Assembly: GCA_017889625.1 (NCBI GenBank)
Contig: JAGGAD010000060.1
Span: 1-42,511 of the forward strand
Length of the DNA stretch: 42,511 nt
DNA from: Bacillota bacterium
GTDB lineage: Bacteria > Bacillota > Negativicutes > Sporomusales > CTSoil-080
Direction of reading: 5' to 3'
Shown: in pieces, positions 30,543-38,680 of the stretch
How the letters are laid out: each line of letters begins with the position of its first letter
How positions within the stretch are numbered: position 1 is the first letter of the stretch
The notes under the pieces: generated by a model
Databases searched by the model: none
What the model was told of the DNA's origin: nothing
The model's input: only the letters and a program-made list of their open reading frames with translations
Program-made: the position numbers and the translations under genes

Positions 30543-32911
30543 CAGACATCCTCAAACTCCATTCTAGCAATAATATCGTTTTGCAATTCGGGGCTTAGTT
30601 CCACGAAATATGAACTAAATGTAGCTACTCGCACCAATAAGTCTTTATACTTTTCGGGATGTTGTTGTGCATCTTTAAGAGTAGCCGTGCTGACAATATT
30701 AAATTGTACCAGCATACCTCCGGTTTCACAGAAGGTTCGGATAAGAATGGCCAATTTTTGCAATTTAGCTGCATCTTTTAAAGCCCCAGGACTAATTTTC
30801 ATATTTAGAACTGAACCGTTAGTTAATCTCGAATGATCAAGTTTTGCTACGGACATCATAGTTGCTGTCGGGCCGGAAACATTTCTGCCTTGATGTGGTG
30901 AAATGCCACCTTCAGAAAGAGCTTCCCCGGCTTTTCTGCCGTCAGGCAAAGCACCGACTGAATATCCCAGCGGAATGTTTGCGGTAATTGTCGCTGCTGC
31001 TACGTTGGATATTGCTCCCGCGACTCCCGGCACTTTGGCTGCAAACTCACTGCCCATAGAAAGTATGTCATTGACGATGGAATCAACGTAATCATCATTG
31101 TTACCGAATTTTGGCGTGCTTTCTAAGATGTGGAGAATGGCAGCTTCACCATCAAAGTTCTTGTCCAACGCCACAAGAAGTTTATCCATGGAAATTATTT
31201 TATCTTCAAATACTGCCTTTTTAATGGCTGCTAACGAATCGCCTACATTAGGCACTCCACCTAGCGATACCGCGTAAGTGATATACGGAGCTGTTCCGCC
31301 GCTGTTAACGTCAATTCCTTTTTCTATACAGCCATGCAACAAGGCAGATTGGAATGGGCATGGGGCGAAGTCAGCGTAAAGTTGTTTATCAGTGTTTTTA
31401 AACATAAGTGCTACTGGCAATAAAGCTTCCAGTTGTGTTTTGAATGCCTGCCAAACGTCTTCGTATGAAACAAAATTTCTTGGATCGCCGGTTTTAGGGC
31501 CAATTTGTTCGCCGGTTTGCCGCCAAACACCATTGTTTAATGCTAATTCTAGCATTAGGGGGGTATTCACTATTCCGCCAGGGACATCTAAAGAGTACCC
31601 GGGGATTGTTGGGGTGTTACAGCCGGTTATAGAATAGCTTCGTGCCCATTCTAAAGGTTTTCCATCAATCATAAGTTGGGTAATAACGGTTTCGTCACTT
31701 ACAAATTTGACTTTGCCGCAAAGCGCTTTTGCAACCTCACAGGCCTTCAACACAAAGGCTAGCGGAGTTTTTTTATGGATTCGTACTACTATATCTTCCG
31801 AGTTTAACGCAACTTGTTGTTCTGCATCAAGAAAAAGGTAGGAAAGTTCGTTTACAGCATCTTTACCATCTGGAGATAAACCACCCAACGTAATAGTTGC
31901 TGCCAAACTAAACCCGCAGAAACACCTTACCAATTCGGAAGAATAAGGATTTACCGGACCGTTCAATTTAATAAATAGGAGAGCGATTAAATCCAAAGCT
32001 TGTTCATTGGTAATTTGCCCGGCTTCAATATCTTTTTTGTAGAAGGGATATAGATACTGATCAGGGCGCAAAAAACCTATTCCGGTACCCCAGCCTTCGA
32101 TCATAACTATTACCAGTGTAAACCACGTAGCTTGTACTGCTTCACGAAAATTTCGCGCCGGATTATTCGGAACATTGCGACAAATTGCGGCGATTTCTTC
32201 AAGCTCCGCTTTTCTTTTAGGATTAGTTTCTTTTTGGGCTAATTCAATGGCTGCATCGGCATGGCGCTGAGCAAAAGTTAAAGCTCCATCCAACATAATA
32301 TTTATAGCGGTTAAAAATTGATATTTTTTTAAATCTTCGATGAAGGCAAGATTTAATTTATTCAATTCTTGATCCACTTGGGCTTTTATTCCGCTTAGCC
32401 CCAGCGTAAGAATTTTGTAATAATCAATACTGACGTGACCAAAGTATTGATTATTACAGCAAAAGGCACCGCCGCCTTGAACCACACCATTTAATTTTAA
32501 GGCAGCCTCAGGTATTCTTGAGTTCCATTTATCGGCTAACGATTTTCCCTGCCAATAGTGGGCGATTTCTTTCATTTTACTTATTTCTTCAGCAGTTAAG
32601 GGAACAAACCGATCCCACTCTCTTGTTGACAATAGTTCGCCTTCTTTGCCATACCAGCCTGCGTTAAGTTCAGGCGTTAAGGCTCCAGCCCGAAGCTTAC
32701 TAGTAGGCATACCAATAATCAGTTCGTCGTCTTCAATGACAATTGGCATTTCCTTCAAGACTTTGGCTACTGCTTTAGCTTTTCTGATTACTTCTGGTTG
32801 GCCCTCAGTTTCCTTGTAAGACTGGGTTAAGAGGTACCCACGTTCCACGCAGATCTCCGGCATAGTAACCATTTTTTCTCTTAATGTTTTTATTCTGGCT
32901 GATAGTTTCAT
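30542..32911 (-). CDS. Pyruvate formate-lyase-like (glycyl radical enzyme family) protein lacking the radical glycine
   Basis: 789 residues from ATG 32911 (MKLSARIKTL). This start is preferred over ATG 32917 because AAGGGAG lies 8 bases before it. The protein covers the whole PFL-like domain, with GHVSIDYYKILTLGLSGI, a GIGFLRPDQYLYPFY segment, the thiyl-Cys motif SITGCNTPTIPG (Cys about 431), and GYSVGALPDGRKAGEALSEG before the C-terminal domain. The ending LLVRVATFSSYFVELSPEL aligns with the family's RVxGYxxYFVxLxxEx, but the invariant Gly is Thr (codon ACA, 30620-30622) and the Tyr is Phe. The frame continues normally to the end, so this is not a frameshift. No radical-SAM activase gene is in the window. 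It forms an operon with the 68-residue gene and is divergent from a LysR regulator. Either an inactive or repurposed homologue, or an enzyme completed in trans. Confidence 0.88.
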   Translation of the reverse strand: MKLSARIKTLREKMVTMPEICVERGYLLTQSYKETEGQPEVIRKAKAVAKVLKEMPIVIEDDELIIGMPTSKLRAGALTPELNAGWYGKEGELLSTREWDRFVPLTAEEISKMKEIAHYWQGKSLADKWNSRIPEAALKLNGVVQGGGAFCCNNQYFGHVSIDYYKILTLGLSGIKAQVDQELNKLNLAFIEDLKKYQFLTAINIMLDGALTFAQRHADAAIELAQKETNPKRKAELEEIAAICRNVPNNPARNFREAVQATWFTLVIVMIEGWGTGIGFLRPDQYLYPFYKKDIEAGQITNEQALDLIALLFIKLNGPVNPYSSELVRCFCGFSLAATITLGGLSPDGKDAVNELSYLFLDAEQQVALNSEDIVVRIHKKTPLAFVLKACEVAKALCGKVKFVSDETVITQLMIDGKPLEWARSYSITGCNTPTIPGYSLDVPGGIVNTPLMLELALNNGVWRQTGEQIGPKTGDPRNFVSYEDVWQAFKTQLEALLPVALMFKNTDKQLYADFAPCPFQSALLHGCIEKGIDVNSGGTAPYITYAVSLGGVPNVGDSLAAIKKAVFEDKIISMDKLLVALDKNFDGEAAILHILESTPKFGNNDDYVDSIVNDILSMGSEFAAKVPGVAGAISNVAAATITANIPLGYSVGALPDGRKAGEALSEGGISPHQGRNVSGPTATMMSVAKLDHSRLTNGSVLNMKISPGALKDAAKLQKLAILIRTFCETGGMLVQFNIVSTATLKDAQQHPEKYKDLLVRVATFSSYFVELSPELQNDIIARMEFEDV

Positions 32912-32981
32912 GTACATTTCTCCCTTGCCAAGTACATTGCTGAATTACTATAATTAGTATAATAAAATTAATTGTCCTTGT

Positions 32982-33002
32982 ATAATAAATAGAAGTTATT
33001 AT
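32982..33002. promoter_or_regulatory. Inverted repeat between PFL-like and LysR genes
   Basis: ATAATAA (32982-32988) and TTATTAT (32996-33002) form a perfect 7-base dyad in the AT-rich divergent promoter region, of the size and symmetry of a LysR-type binding site. No other support. Confidence 0.35.
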
Positions 33003-33049
33003 CGTCATTGCGAATTGTTATCAGAGTTTAATAACAATTTAGGAGGGCC

Positions 33050-33997
33050 ATGGTGGAGATTCGGCAACTTAAATATTTTATTTTTTTAGCAGAAAAACTT
33101 AATTTCACACTTGCTGCAAAAGGTCTGTATGTTACTCAACCCTGCCTAAGCCATCAAATTGCTGAGTTGGAAAAATTTTTAGGTGTTAAACTTTTCCTCC
33201 GCGACAAGCATTCGGTTCTACTTACTGCCGCTGGAGAAGCAATATTAAAAGAGGCTAAAACCATTGTTGCCAAAGCGGAGTCGATGATACAGATTGCCCG
33301 TCAAGCAGAAACAGGCACCATCGGTAATCTGAATCTTGGCTTTTTAGGATCGGTAGAACGGCAATTTTTGCCTCAGTTAATTTCCCGATTCCGTCAAGGT
33401 TATCCAATGATTGAGCTAACTTTAAAACAACATATACACCTTAATTATTTAGATCAAACTCTTTATAATGGCGAAACAGACATTGCAATAACGTTAAAGA
33501 GTAAGCAAGATATTTTGCCTTTATTAAATTATAGGCGGATTTACGAAACAAGAGATGCGCTGGTTTTAGCGGCTAATCATCCGTTAGCTGAAAAAGTAGA
33601 GGGCCAATTTTCGCTTTTGAATAGGGAAATGCTGTTCTATGTTGACCGTAATGGATCGAGTCGGGGCTTGGATACTATACTGCGGCTTTGTACTGAGCGG
33701 GGCGTTAGCCCAAAAGTACAGTTAGTACCAGATATGCAAACGGTGTTAACACTGATAGAATCTGGCGGTGGATTTTCAATTCTCCCGCGGGCGGTTCTTG
33801 AAAATTATTCTAGTCCCCTGTTGAGGTATATTGATATTGAAGGAATAGATGCCATTGTCGAGATAGTCGCTGCGTGGCGAAGTGATAACCATAACCCTTC
33901 GCTTTCTTTATTTATAGATGAGCTTGAACTGCAAGTAGCTCAAGCAGATTCAAAAGCTTACAAGGGGCCGGTGTTTATGTCCCCCTGCCCAAAATGA
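33050..33997 (+). CDS. LysR-family transcriptional regulator
   Basis: A 315-residue regulator. The N-terminal winged helix-turn-helix (RQLKYFIFLAEKLNFTLAAK, then TQPCLSHQIAELEKFLGVKL and LTAAGEAIL) is followed by a linker helix and a periplasmic-binding-protein-like effector domain (GNLNLGFLGSVERQFLPQLI onward). AGGAGG (33041-33046) lies only 3 bases before ATG 33050, so the in-frame GTG at 33053 may be the real start. It is divergent from the PFL-like operon with 138 bases between the start codons, the classic arrangement in which the regulator controls the divergent operon and itself. The inducer is unknown. Confidence 0.92.
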   Translation: MVEIRQLKYFIFLAEKLNFTLAAKGLYVTQPCLSHQIAELEKFLGVKLFLRDKHSVLLTAAGEAILKEAKTIVAKAESMIQIARQAETGTIGNLNLGFLGSVERQFLPQLISRFRQGYPMIELTLKQHIHLNYLDQTLYNGETDIAITLKSKQDILPLLNYRRIYETRDALVLAANHPLAEKVEGQFSLLNREMLFYVDRNGSSRGLDTILRLCTERGVSPKVQLVPDMQTVLTLIESGGGFSILPRAVLENYSSPLLRYIDIEGIDAIVEIVAAWRSDNHNPSLSLFIDELELQVAQADSKAYKGPVFMSPCPK

Positions 33998-34261
33998 GAC
34001 AAACATGATAGTTCTGTTCGGTTTATTTAGGCTATGGACTATTTATTTTAGCCCAATATTTAACAACACATATTAAGCGATTTGCAAAATGAATATGCTT
34101 AGCTCTTGAGAATAAATATGGGTTAGGTGTGTTGCACGATAAGTTATGAAGAAGTTGGCCAGTTCCACTCTAAATTAAGGAAGGAAAATAAGTTCATAAA
34201 TAGAATGTTAAATTATGGAAAATTAATTTAAATATAGGAGCATAAAAGATGGGGGATTTTT

Positions 34262-35077
34262 GTGAAAAAAATTCTATTAAAGGTATTAACCGGAACAATA
34301 TTGCTGGCTTTTTTATTTTTTTGCCATAATACCAGGGTTAATGCAGCCCTAATTACCAGAACACTTGACAATGACACCATACTATTGCCGCCTGGAGTAA
34401 TGGCAGTGACTAACTGGTGGGCAGCAGGTCCGAAATTTAAGAAGGGAACGGTTGTTACTATAAATGAGCATGGCGAGGTTCTTGAAGGTACCTTAGTGAG
34501 TGCCGCATTTTTTCATATAGGTGTAGCACCACAACTTGGGTATTTGGTATCTTCGGATTGGGACCGTAACGATGTATCGCACAAAGTTCCGTTTCAGGAT
34601 AGGATAAGATTCAATGATAAGGGAGAAGTAATAAAAGGTACGATCGGTTCCTGTACAGAAATTCCGCTTAATCAAGTATGTCTTGTGGAACTAGCCGCGC
34701 ACACTGAAGTCAGCTTTTATGATAACGGAAGGTTACAATCAGGAACATTACAGAATGATACTTATTTACGTCCGGTTGGTTGGTTGCAAATTTTAACTCA
34801 AAATTACATTGATAATGTCGTATATCCGGGAGTGGATGATTATAAGAACGGGCCTCGAAATGATAAAGGTGAAGTTACCTATAGTATCGAGTTTCCTGGG
34901 TTTGTTGAATTTAAGAGTAGGACACAATTTGAACTAAATGATAAAGGCGAAATCACTAAGGGAACGTTAAATAAAGATGCTAAACTGTTATCGCCAGACG
35001 GTATTAAACTTTATGTAGCTGGTACGATGGTAGACTTTGATGACAATGGTGTTGTGGTAAAAGCTTCGAAAGAGTAA
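34262..35077 (+). CDS. Secreted beta-repeat protein
   Basis: 271 residues: signal peptide (hydrophobic residues about 8-22, ending VNA), then four or five imperfect copies of a unit of the form Phe/Tyr-x-Asx-x-Gly-x-Val/Ile-x-x-Gly-Thr-Leu (for example FNDKGEVIKGTI, FYDNGRLQSGTL, LNDKGEITKGTL, FDDNGVVVKA). These resemble MORN/YwqK-type beta-hairpin repeats, probably forming an elongated beta structure outside the membrane. GTG start after GGGGGA. It lies inside the host-like insertion between the terminase and portal genes and has no evident link to the phage. Function unknown. Confidence 0.65.
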   Translation: MKKILLKVLTGTILLAFLFFCHNTRVNAALITRTLDNDTILLPPGVMAVTNWWAAGPKFKKGTVVTINEHGEVLEGTLVSAAFFHIGVAPQLGYLVSSDWDRNDVSHKVPFQDRIRFNDKGEVIKGTIGSCTEIPLNQVCLVELAAHTEVSFYDNGRLQSGTLQNDTYLRPVGWLQILTQNYIDNVVYPGVDDYKNGPRNDKGEVTYSIEFPGFVEFKSRTQFELNDKGEITKGTLNKDAKLLSPDGIKLYVAGTMVDFDDNGVVVKASKE

Positions 35078-35195
35078 GCAGCTTCGGTTTTGGCATATAT
35101 GAACGATTAGCTGCGAACAAACCAAGGCCGCTGCCTTTGATTAAGGATGTGTACAGAGTTTGTCGCAAATATGTCACTTTTGCCAACTGAGTCAA

Positions 35196-35280
35196 TGCTA
35201 TAATCGTATTACAGAATTACTTGCTCAATAAAATAATGTCAGTTTCGCCAAAACCTCTTGGAAATGTCCGGGGGGTTTTT
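35196..35280 (+). ncRNA. Possible short transcript or leader upstream of the portal gene
   Basis: TGCTATAAT (35196-35204) is an extended -10 element. About 45 bases further, AAAACCTC (35250-35257) pairs with GGGGTTTT (35272-35279) and ends in a T run, an intrinsic terminator. The product would be an RNA of about 70 nt with no open frame. It may be an attenuated leader of the phage head operon or chance. Confidence 0.35.
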
Positions 35281-35344
35281 AATTTGCTCTGAACCATATT
35301 TGAAAAAGATCCTGTCAGGGGATGCGTTGTGAGGAGGTGATTAG

Positions 35345-37507
35345 TTGCTTAGTGAGGCGCAGAAGGAACAAATCATGTTGGATTTAAAGCCGTCGCTTGA
35401 CGATGCTAATCAGTATTATGAGAGTTATCTTGAACCGAAGTATTTGGAGCGGCAGAATGTGCTTGATGCCACGGCTGAATATTACAATCAGAAGTACCCG
35501 GCTTTGGCGAAGATGCCATTGACGACGAGCGAAGTATACGACACGATTATGTGGATTATGCCAGCTTTGGTTGAGATTTTTTCGGCTTCGGATGAGGTGG
35601 TGTGTATTCAAGGGCAGAACGCGGAGGATGACACGCGGGCGAAGAAGGTGCAGGAGTTAATCAATTATCAGGTGGAGCGGCTCAATGATGGGTTTATGGT
35701 CCGGTATTATTGGATGTTGTCGGCGTTAGCGATGAACATTGGGTTTATGAAGGTTTCGTGGGTTCAGCACCGGGAGGTGCGGGAGAAAAGGGCGGTGCTG
35801 AATGAGCAGGGACTGTGGGCTTTAGAGGAAAACCCTGAGGTTACGATTAGCGAGACTGAGGTAGTTTCCCAAGGCGACGGGGTGAGGGTGACGACAATTT
35901 ATTCGGTCAAGTACGAGGAAACTATTGTTACGGAGAACCGACCGCTGGTGGAATGTCTCCCAGTTACGGAGGTGCAGTGGGCATCTAATGCCAAGCGGCT
36001 GAAGGAGGCGCAGTTTGTTAAGCACAAAGTACGGCGGACGATTGATTATCTGAACCGCAAACAGCGGGAGGGGGTATATTTTGATATTGACAAGGCTAAG
36101 GAGGAAACTGGGGCGGCAGTAACAGATAGTTATGAAAATGAGCGGCGGAACTACGTTAAGGAAATAGATTATGGCACGGATGATTTAAGGCGGGAGATAA
36201 CGATTGACGAGTGTTATTGCCAATATCCGTTGGCTGAGAATTTCGAAGCGACTGATGAATTGCACGACTGGATATTTACGGTTGCCGGGGAACGGGTATT
36301 GATTGGGGCGCAGTATAACAATATGGGGCGGCGCCACCCGATTATTGAGCTTTTGGCAATGCCTGATCCGTGGAATGTTGTGCCGGATAAAGGGATTATT
36401 GAATTGTTGGCGGAGATTCAGCATATCAACGTGGCGATGACCAGGCTGGTGGTCCGGCATTTGCTGGTGAGCAATGAGGGGCGGCGGTTTGTCAATAAGC
36501 GGATTGTTGACCAGGATGATTTGATTAATGAAGCAGCGGATATTGGGGTGGAAGGGAGTCCCCGGGAAGCGGTTATGGCGATGCCGACTACGGCACTAAG
36601 TCCGGCGACAATGCCGTTTTTGGAGTATATGCAGAGCAGGCTGCGGCGGACGATTGGGGTCAGTGAGTATAATACGGGGACTGATGCTAAAGCGCTTAAT
36701 CCTACGGCAACAGGAGTGACGGCGATAATCGAACAGGCTAATAAGAAGATTAAGTTAATTGCCAGGGTGATGGCTGAAACCGGTTATGTGGAAATGTATC
36801 GGTTTTTGATTGCGTTAAACCAGCAGTATCCGAGTAAGAAACAGTATATTCGCCTGTTGAATGAAGATATAGAGATCGACTCGTCCGACCTTGAGGGTAA
36901 GCTGGATCTTGTGGTCAATGTCGGGCTTGGTAATACCAATAAACAGCAGGAAATCGAAGCGACCCAGCTTATTCTTGCTACTTTGGAAAAGCTGGGGACG
37001 ATGTTTCCGGGGATGGTGACGCCGGATAAAGCTTATAATTTGGTCAAGCTGCTGTTGGAGCAGATGGGACGCAAGAATGTTGATGAGTATATAAATTCCC
37101 CGGAAGTCATGCGAAAGTTTGCGGCGATGCAGGGCCAGGACAAAAACGCGGCGGGGGAGGAATTAACAAAACATGTTTCAACTGCATTCCGGGATATGCC
37201 GATACCGGCGCAGATTCAGATCATGCAAAAGCTTGGTTTGATGGTTATGCCGGAGGATTATGTCGAAGATGCCAGGCTGAAAGCTATGATCGAAGTCCAG
37301 TTAAAGAAGGGGGGTGAAGCGTTTGGAAACCAGCGATCGGCGGCTCGAACGTCTGCAGGGCCAAATTCAAGCGGGGCAAGCGGCAAAAATGGCATTGCCG
37401 TACCTGGAGTGGTTGATGGCGGGATTGGAGGACAAGTGCCAGCAAGGAATCCGAACCGCGCCGGTGGCGGAACTACCGCGGTACCAGGCTCAGTTAGTGG
37501 TGTATGA
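35345..37507 (+). CDS. Phage portal protein (P22-like)
   Basis: 720 residues, the size of P22-type portal proteins that form the dodecameric ring through which DNA enters the capsid. Typical parts are an N-terminal helical region with YDTIMWIMPALVEIF, a central RRHPIIELLAMPDPWNVVPD segment, and the helical barrel region NPTATGVTAIIEQANKKIKL. TTG start with a near-perfect GGAGGTGA 8 bases upstream. The last ~65 residues are a Gly/Ser/Pro/Ala-rich disordered tail that overlaps a second gene in another frame (37314). It is separated from the terminase genes by the 5-kb host-like insert. Confidence 0.85.
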   Translation: MLSEAQKEQIMLDLKPSLDDANQYYESYLEPKYLERQNVLDATAEYYNQKYPALAKMPLTTSEVYDTIMWIMPALVEIFSASDEVVCIQGQNAEDDTRAKKVQELINYQVERLNDGFMVRYYWMLSALAMNIGFMKVSWVQHREVREKRAVLNEQGLWALEENPEVTISETEVVSQGDGVRVTTIYSVKYEETIVTENRPLVECLPVTEVQWASNAKRLKEAQFVKHKVRRTIDYLNRKQREGVYFDIDKAKEETGAAVTDSYENERRNYVKEIDYGTDDLRREITIDECYCQYPLAENFEATDELHDWIFTVAGERVLIGAQYNNMGRRHPIIELLAMPDPWNVVPDKGIIELLAEIQHINVAMTRLVVRHLLVSNEGRRFVNKRIVDQDDLINEAADIGVEGSPREAVMAMPTTALSPATMPFLEYMQSRLRRTIGVSEYNTGTDAKALNPTATGVTAIIEQANKKIKLIARVMAETGYVEMYRFLIALNQQYPSKKQYIRLLNEDIEIDSSDLEGKLDLVVNVGLGNTNKQQEIEATQLILATLEKLGTMFPGMVTPDKAYNLVKLLLEQMGRKNVDEYINSPEVMRKFAAMQGQDKNAAGEELTKHVSTAFRDMPIPAQIQIMQKLGLMVMPEDYVEDARLKAMIEVQLKKGGEAFGNQRSAARTSAGPNSSGASGKNGIAVPGVVDGGIGGQVPARNPNRAGGGTTAVPGSVSGV

Positions 37508-37592
37508 TGAAATTTTAGTCAAGATTAAGGCCGATATAGCAATAGGTGAGGCCAAATACAGAGAAATAAGGAGAATTCAAGATGGAGGATAA
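37314..37592 (+). CDS. Small helical phage protein overlapping the portal gene
   Basis: 92 residues, GTG start directly behind AAGAAGGGGGG. The sequence is strongly amphipathic-helical (RRLERLQGQIQAGQ, QAQLVVYDEILVKIKADI) and looks like genuine protein. It overlaps the portal reading frame for 194 bases in a different frame and its 3' end overlaps the scaffold gene start by 11 bases. Function unknown; its position fits a small head-assembly or connector accessory protein. The portal frame over the same bases is low-complexity, so this frame is probably the more constrained one. Confidence 0.65.
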   Translation: MKRLETSDRRLERLQGQIQAGQAAKMALPYLEWLMAGLEDKCQQGIRTAPVAELPRYQAQLVVYDEILVKIKADIAIGEAKYREIRRIQDGG

Positions 37593-38676
37593 ACGATGGG
37601 GGCAATCGCTTGAACTGCAACTTTTTGCAGCGGAGGCCGCCGCCACGGATACTGCGGTGGAACTAGAAGCCCCGGATAGTATCGCTGAACCAGAAGAACA
37701 GGGGGCGGCTGAGCAATTTGCGATTGAGCTAAAGAACGGACAGCGGCGCGTGGTGCGGGTGCCAGAAGAGGTTAAACCGAGACAAGAGAACCCGGCCGAG
37801 GAAGGTGGCGTGGGTAAAGAACCGTCCAATGAGGAACCGCCGCAGGCGGAGCTGGCCAAGCAAGCTGAGCCAACTGATAGGCCACCCGAATATACGGTGG
37901 AGGAAATAACGGTGGTCAATGATATCAGCAAGCTTGACCCAAACCGAATACCTGAAGCTCTCCGGGGGTTGTATACGGCTATGGTAGCGGGAATAAGCCG
38001 GAAGTTTCAGGAGGTTGCGGGGGAAAAAAAGGCGCTGCAGGAAATGGCGGATAGTTTGAGGAAGCAGGACGCGAAAGAGGCTAAGGCTAAGCCCAGCGAG
38101 GTGTACGAGGCTGAGGCCAAACGGGTTAAGGACACTATTGCCAAGATGTTCGGCGTTGATTTGGCGGATTTGCCGGAAGCAACGCATGACTGGCCGCAGG
38201 CGATGCAGGATGCGTATAATGATGGCCGGGCGTTTCTTAGGCAACAGCGGCAGGCCCGCGAGACTAAGGAGCAGCAGGCAAAGCAGCAACAGGGGTTTGT
38301 GCGCCGGGTGTTTGATGAGTTGAAAGCCGCTGATGCGGAGGCGTTTGAGTATGCGGTGGGTAAGATTCAAAATAAGGAGCTGCTGGAGAAGGACAGCCAA
38401 GAGGTGGCCCAAGCGTTGTTAAAGGGTGACAAGGAGCCGGCGGTCAAGTTATTTAATCGGCTGCGTGACGAGTTTCGCGGCGTGGAGAAGAGTCCGGCGG
38501 AAGAGCCTAAACAGCCGCCTAAGGCTCCGGCACTTGAGAAGAGCGGTAAGCAAATTGAACAGCCGAAACCAAATAAAACCGCACTTGATGCGGCTTTTTT
38601 TGATAAGTTTAAGACCGCCTCACCGCAAGATAAAGTAAAGATGATCGGTGAATGGCGGAGAAGGCAAGGAGGATGA
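37582..38676 (+). CDS. Putative phage scaffolding protein
   Basis: 364 residues, highly charged. An acidic Glu/Ala/Pro-rich first third is followed by long helical and coiled-coil stretches (ISRKFQEVAGEKKALQEMAD, RQQRQARETKEQQAKQQQ) and a short conserved-looking C-terminus (FFDKFKTASPQDKVKMIGEW). Composition and place between portal and major capsid genes are those of internal scaffolding proteins, which guide capsid assembly and then leave. AGGAG lies 8 bases before the ATG. Confidence 0.7.
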   Translation: MEDKRWGQSLELQLFAAEAAATDTAVELEAPDSIAEPEEQGAAEQFAIELKNGQRRVVRVPEEVKPRQENPAEEGGVGKEPSNEEPPQAELAKQAEPTDRPPEYTVEEITVVNDISKLDPNRIPEALRGLYTAMVAGISRKFQEVAGEKKALQEMADSLRKQDAKEAKAKPSEVYEAEAKRVKDTIAKMFGVDLADLPEATHDWPQAMQDAYNDGRAFLRQQRQARETKEQQAKQQQGFVRRVFDELKAADAEAFEYAVGKIQNKELLEKDSQEVAQALLKGDKEPAVKLFNRLRDEFRGVEKSPAEEPKQPPKAPALEKSGKQIEQPKPNKTALDAAFFDKFKTASPQDKVKMIGEWRRRQGG

Positions 38677-38680
38677 ATAA

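Noticed and set aside
27402-35252. A 15-base sequence TTTGGCGAAACTGAC at 27402-27416 occurs inverted at 35238-35252, flanking part of the prophage.
   Set aside because: In a window of this size a 15-base match on either strand is expected about once by chance, and the two sites share no further similarity. Not called as an att site or element end.
37729-38412. A long open frame (227 codons) on the - strand opposite the scaffold-like gene.
   Set aside because: It has no ribosome-binding site, an unnatural composition (Leu/Arg/His rich), and is explained by the codon bias of the + strand gene, whose ends fit the tight head operon.
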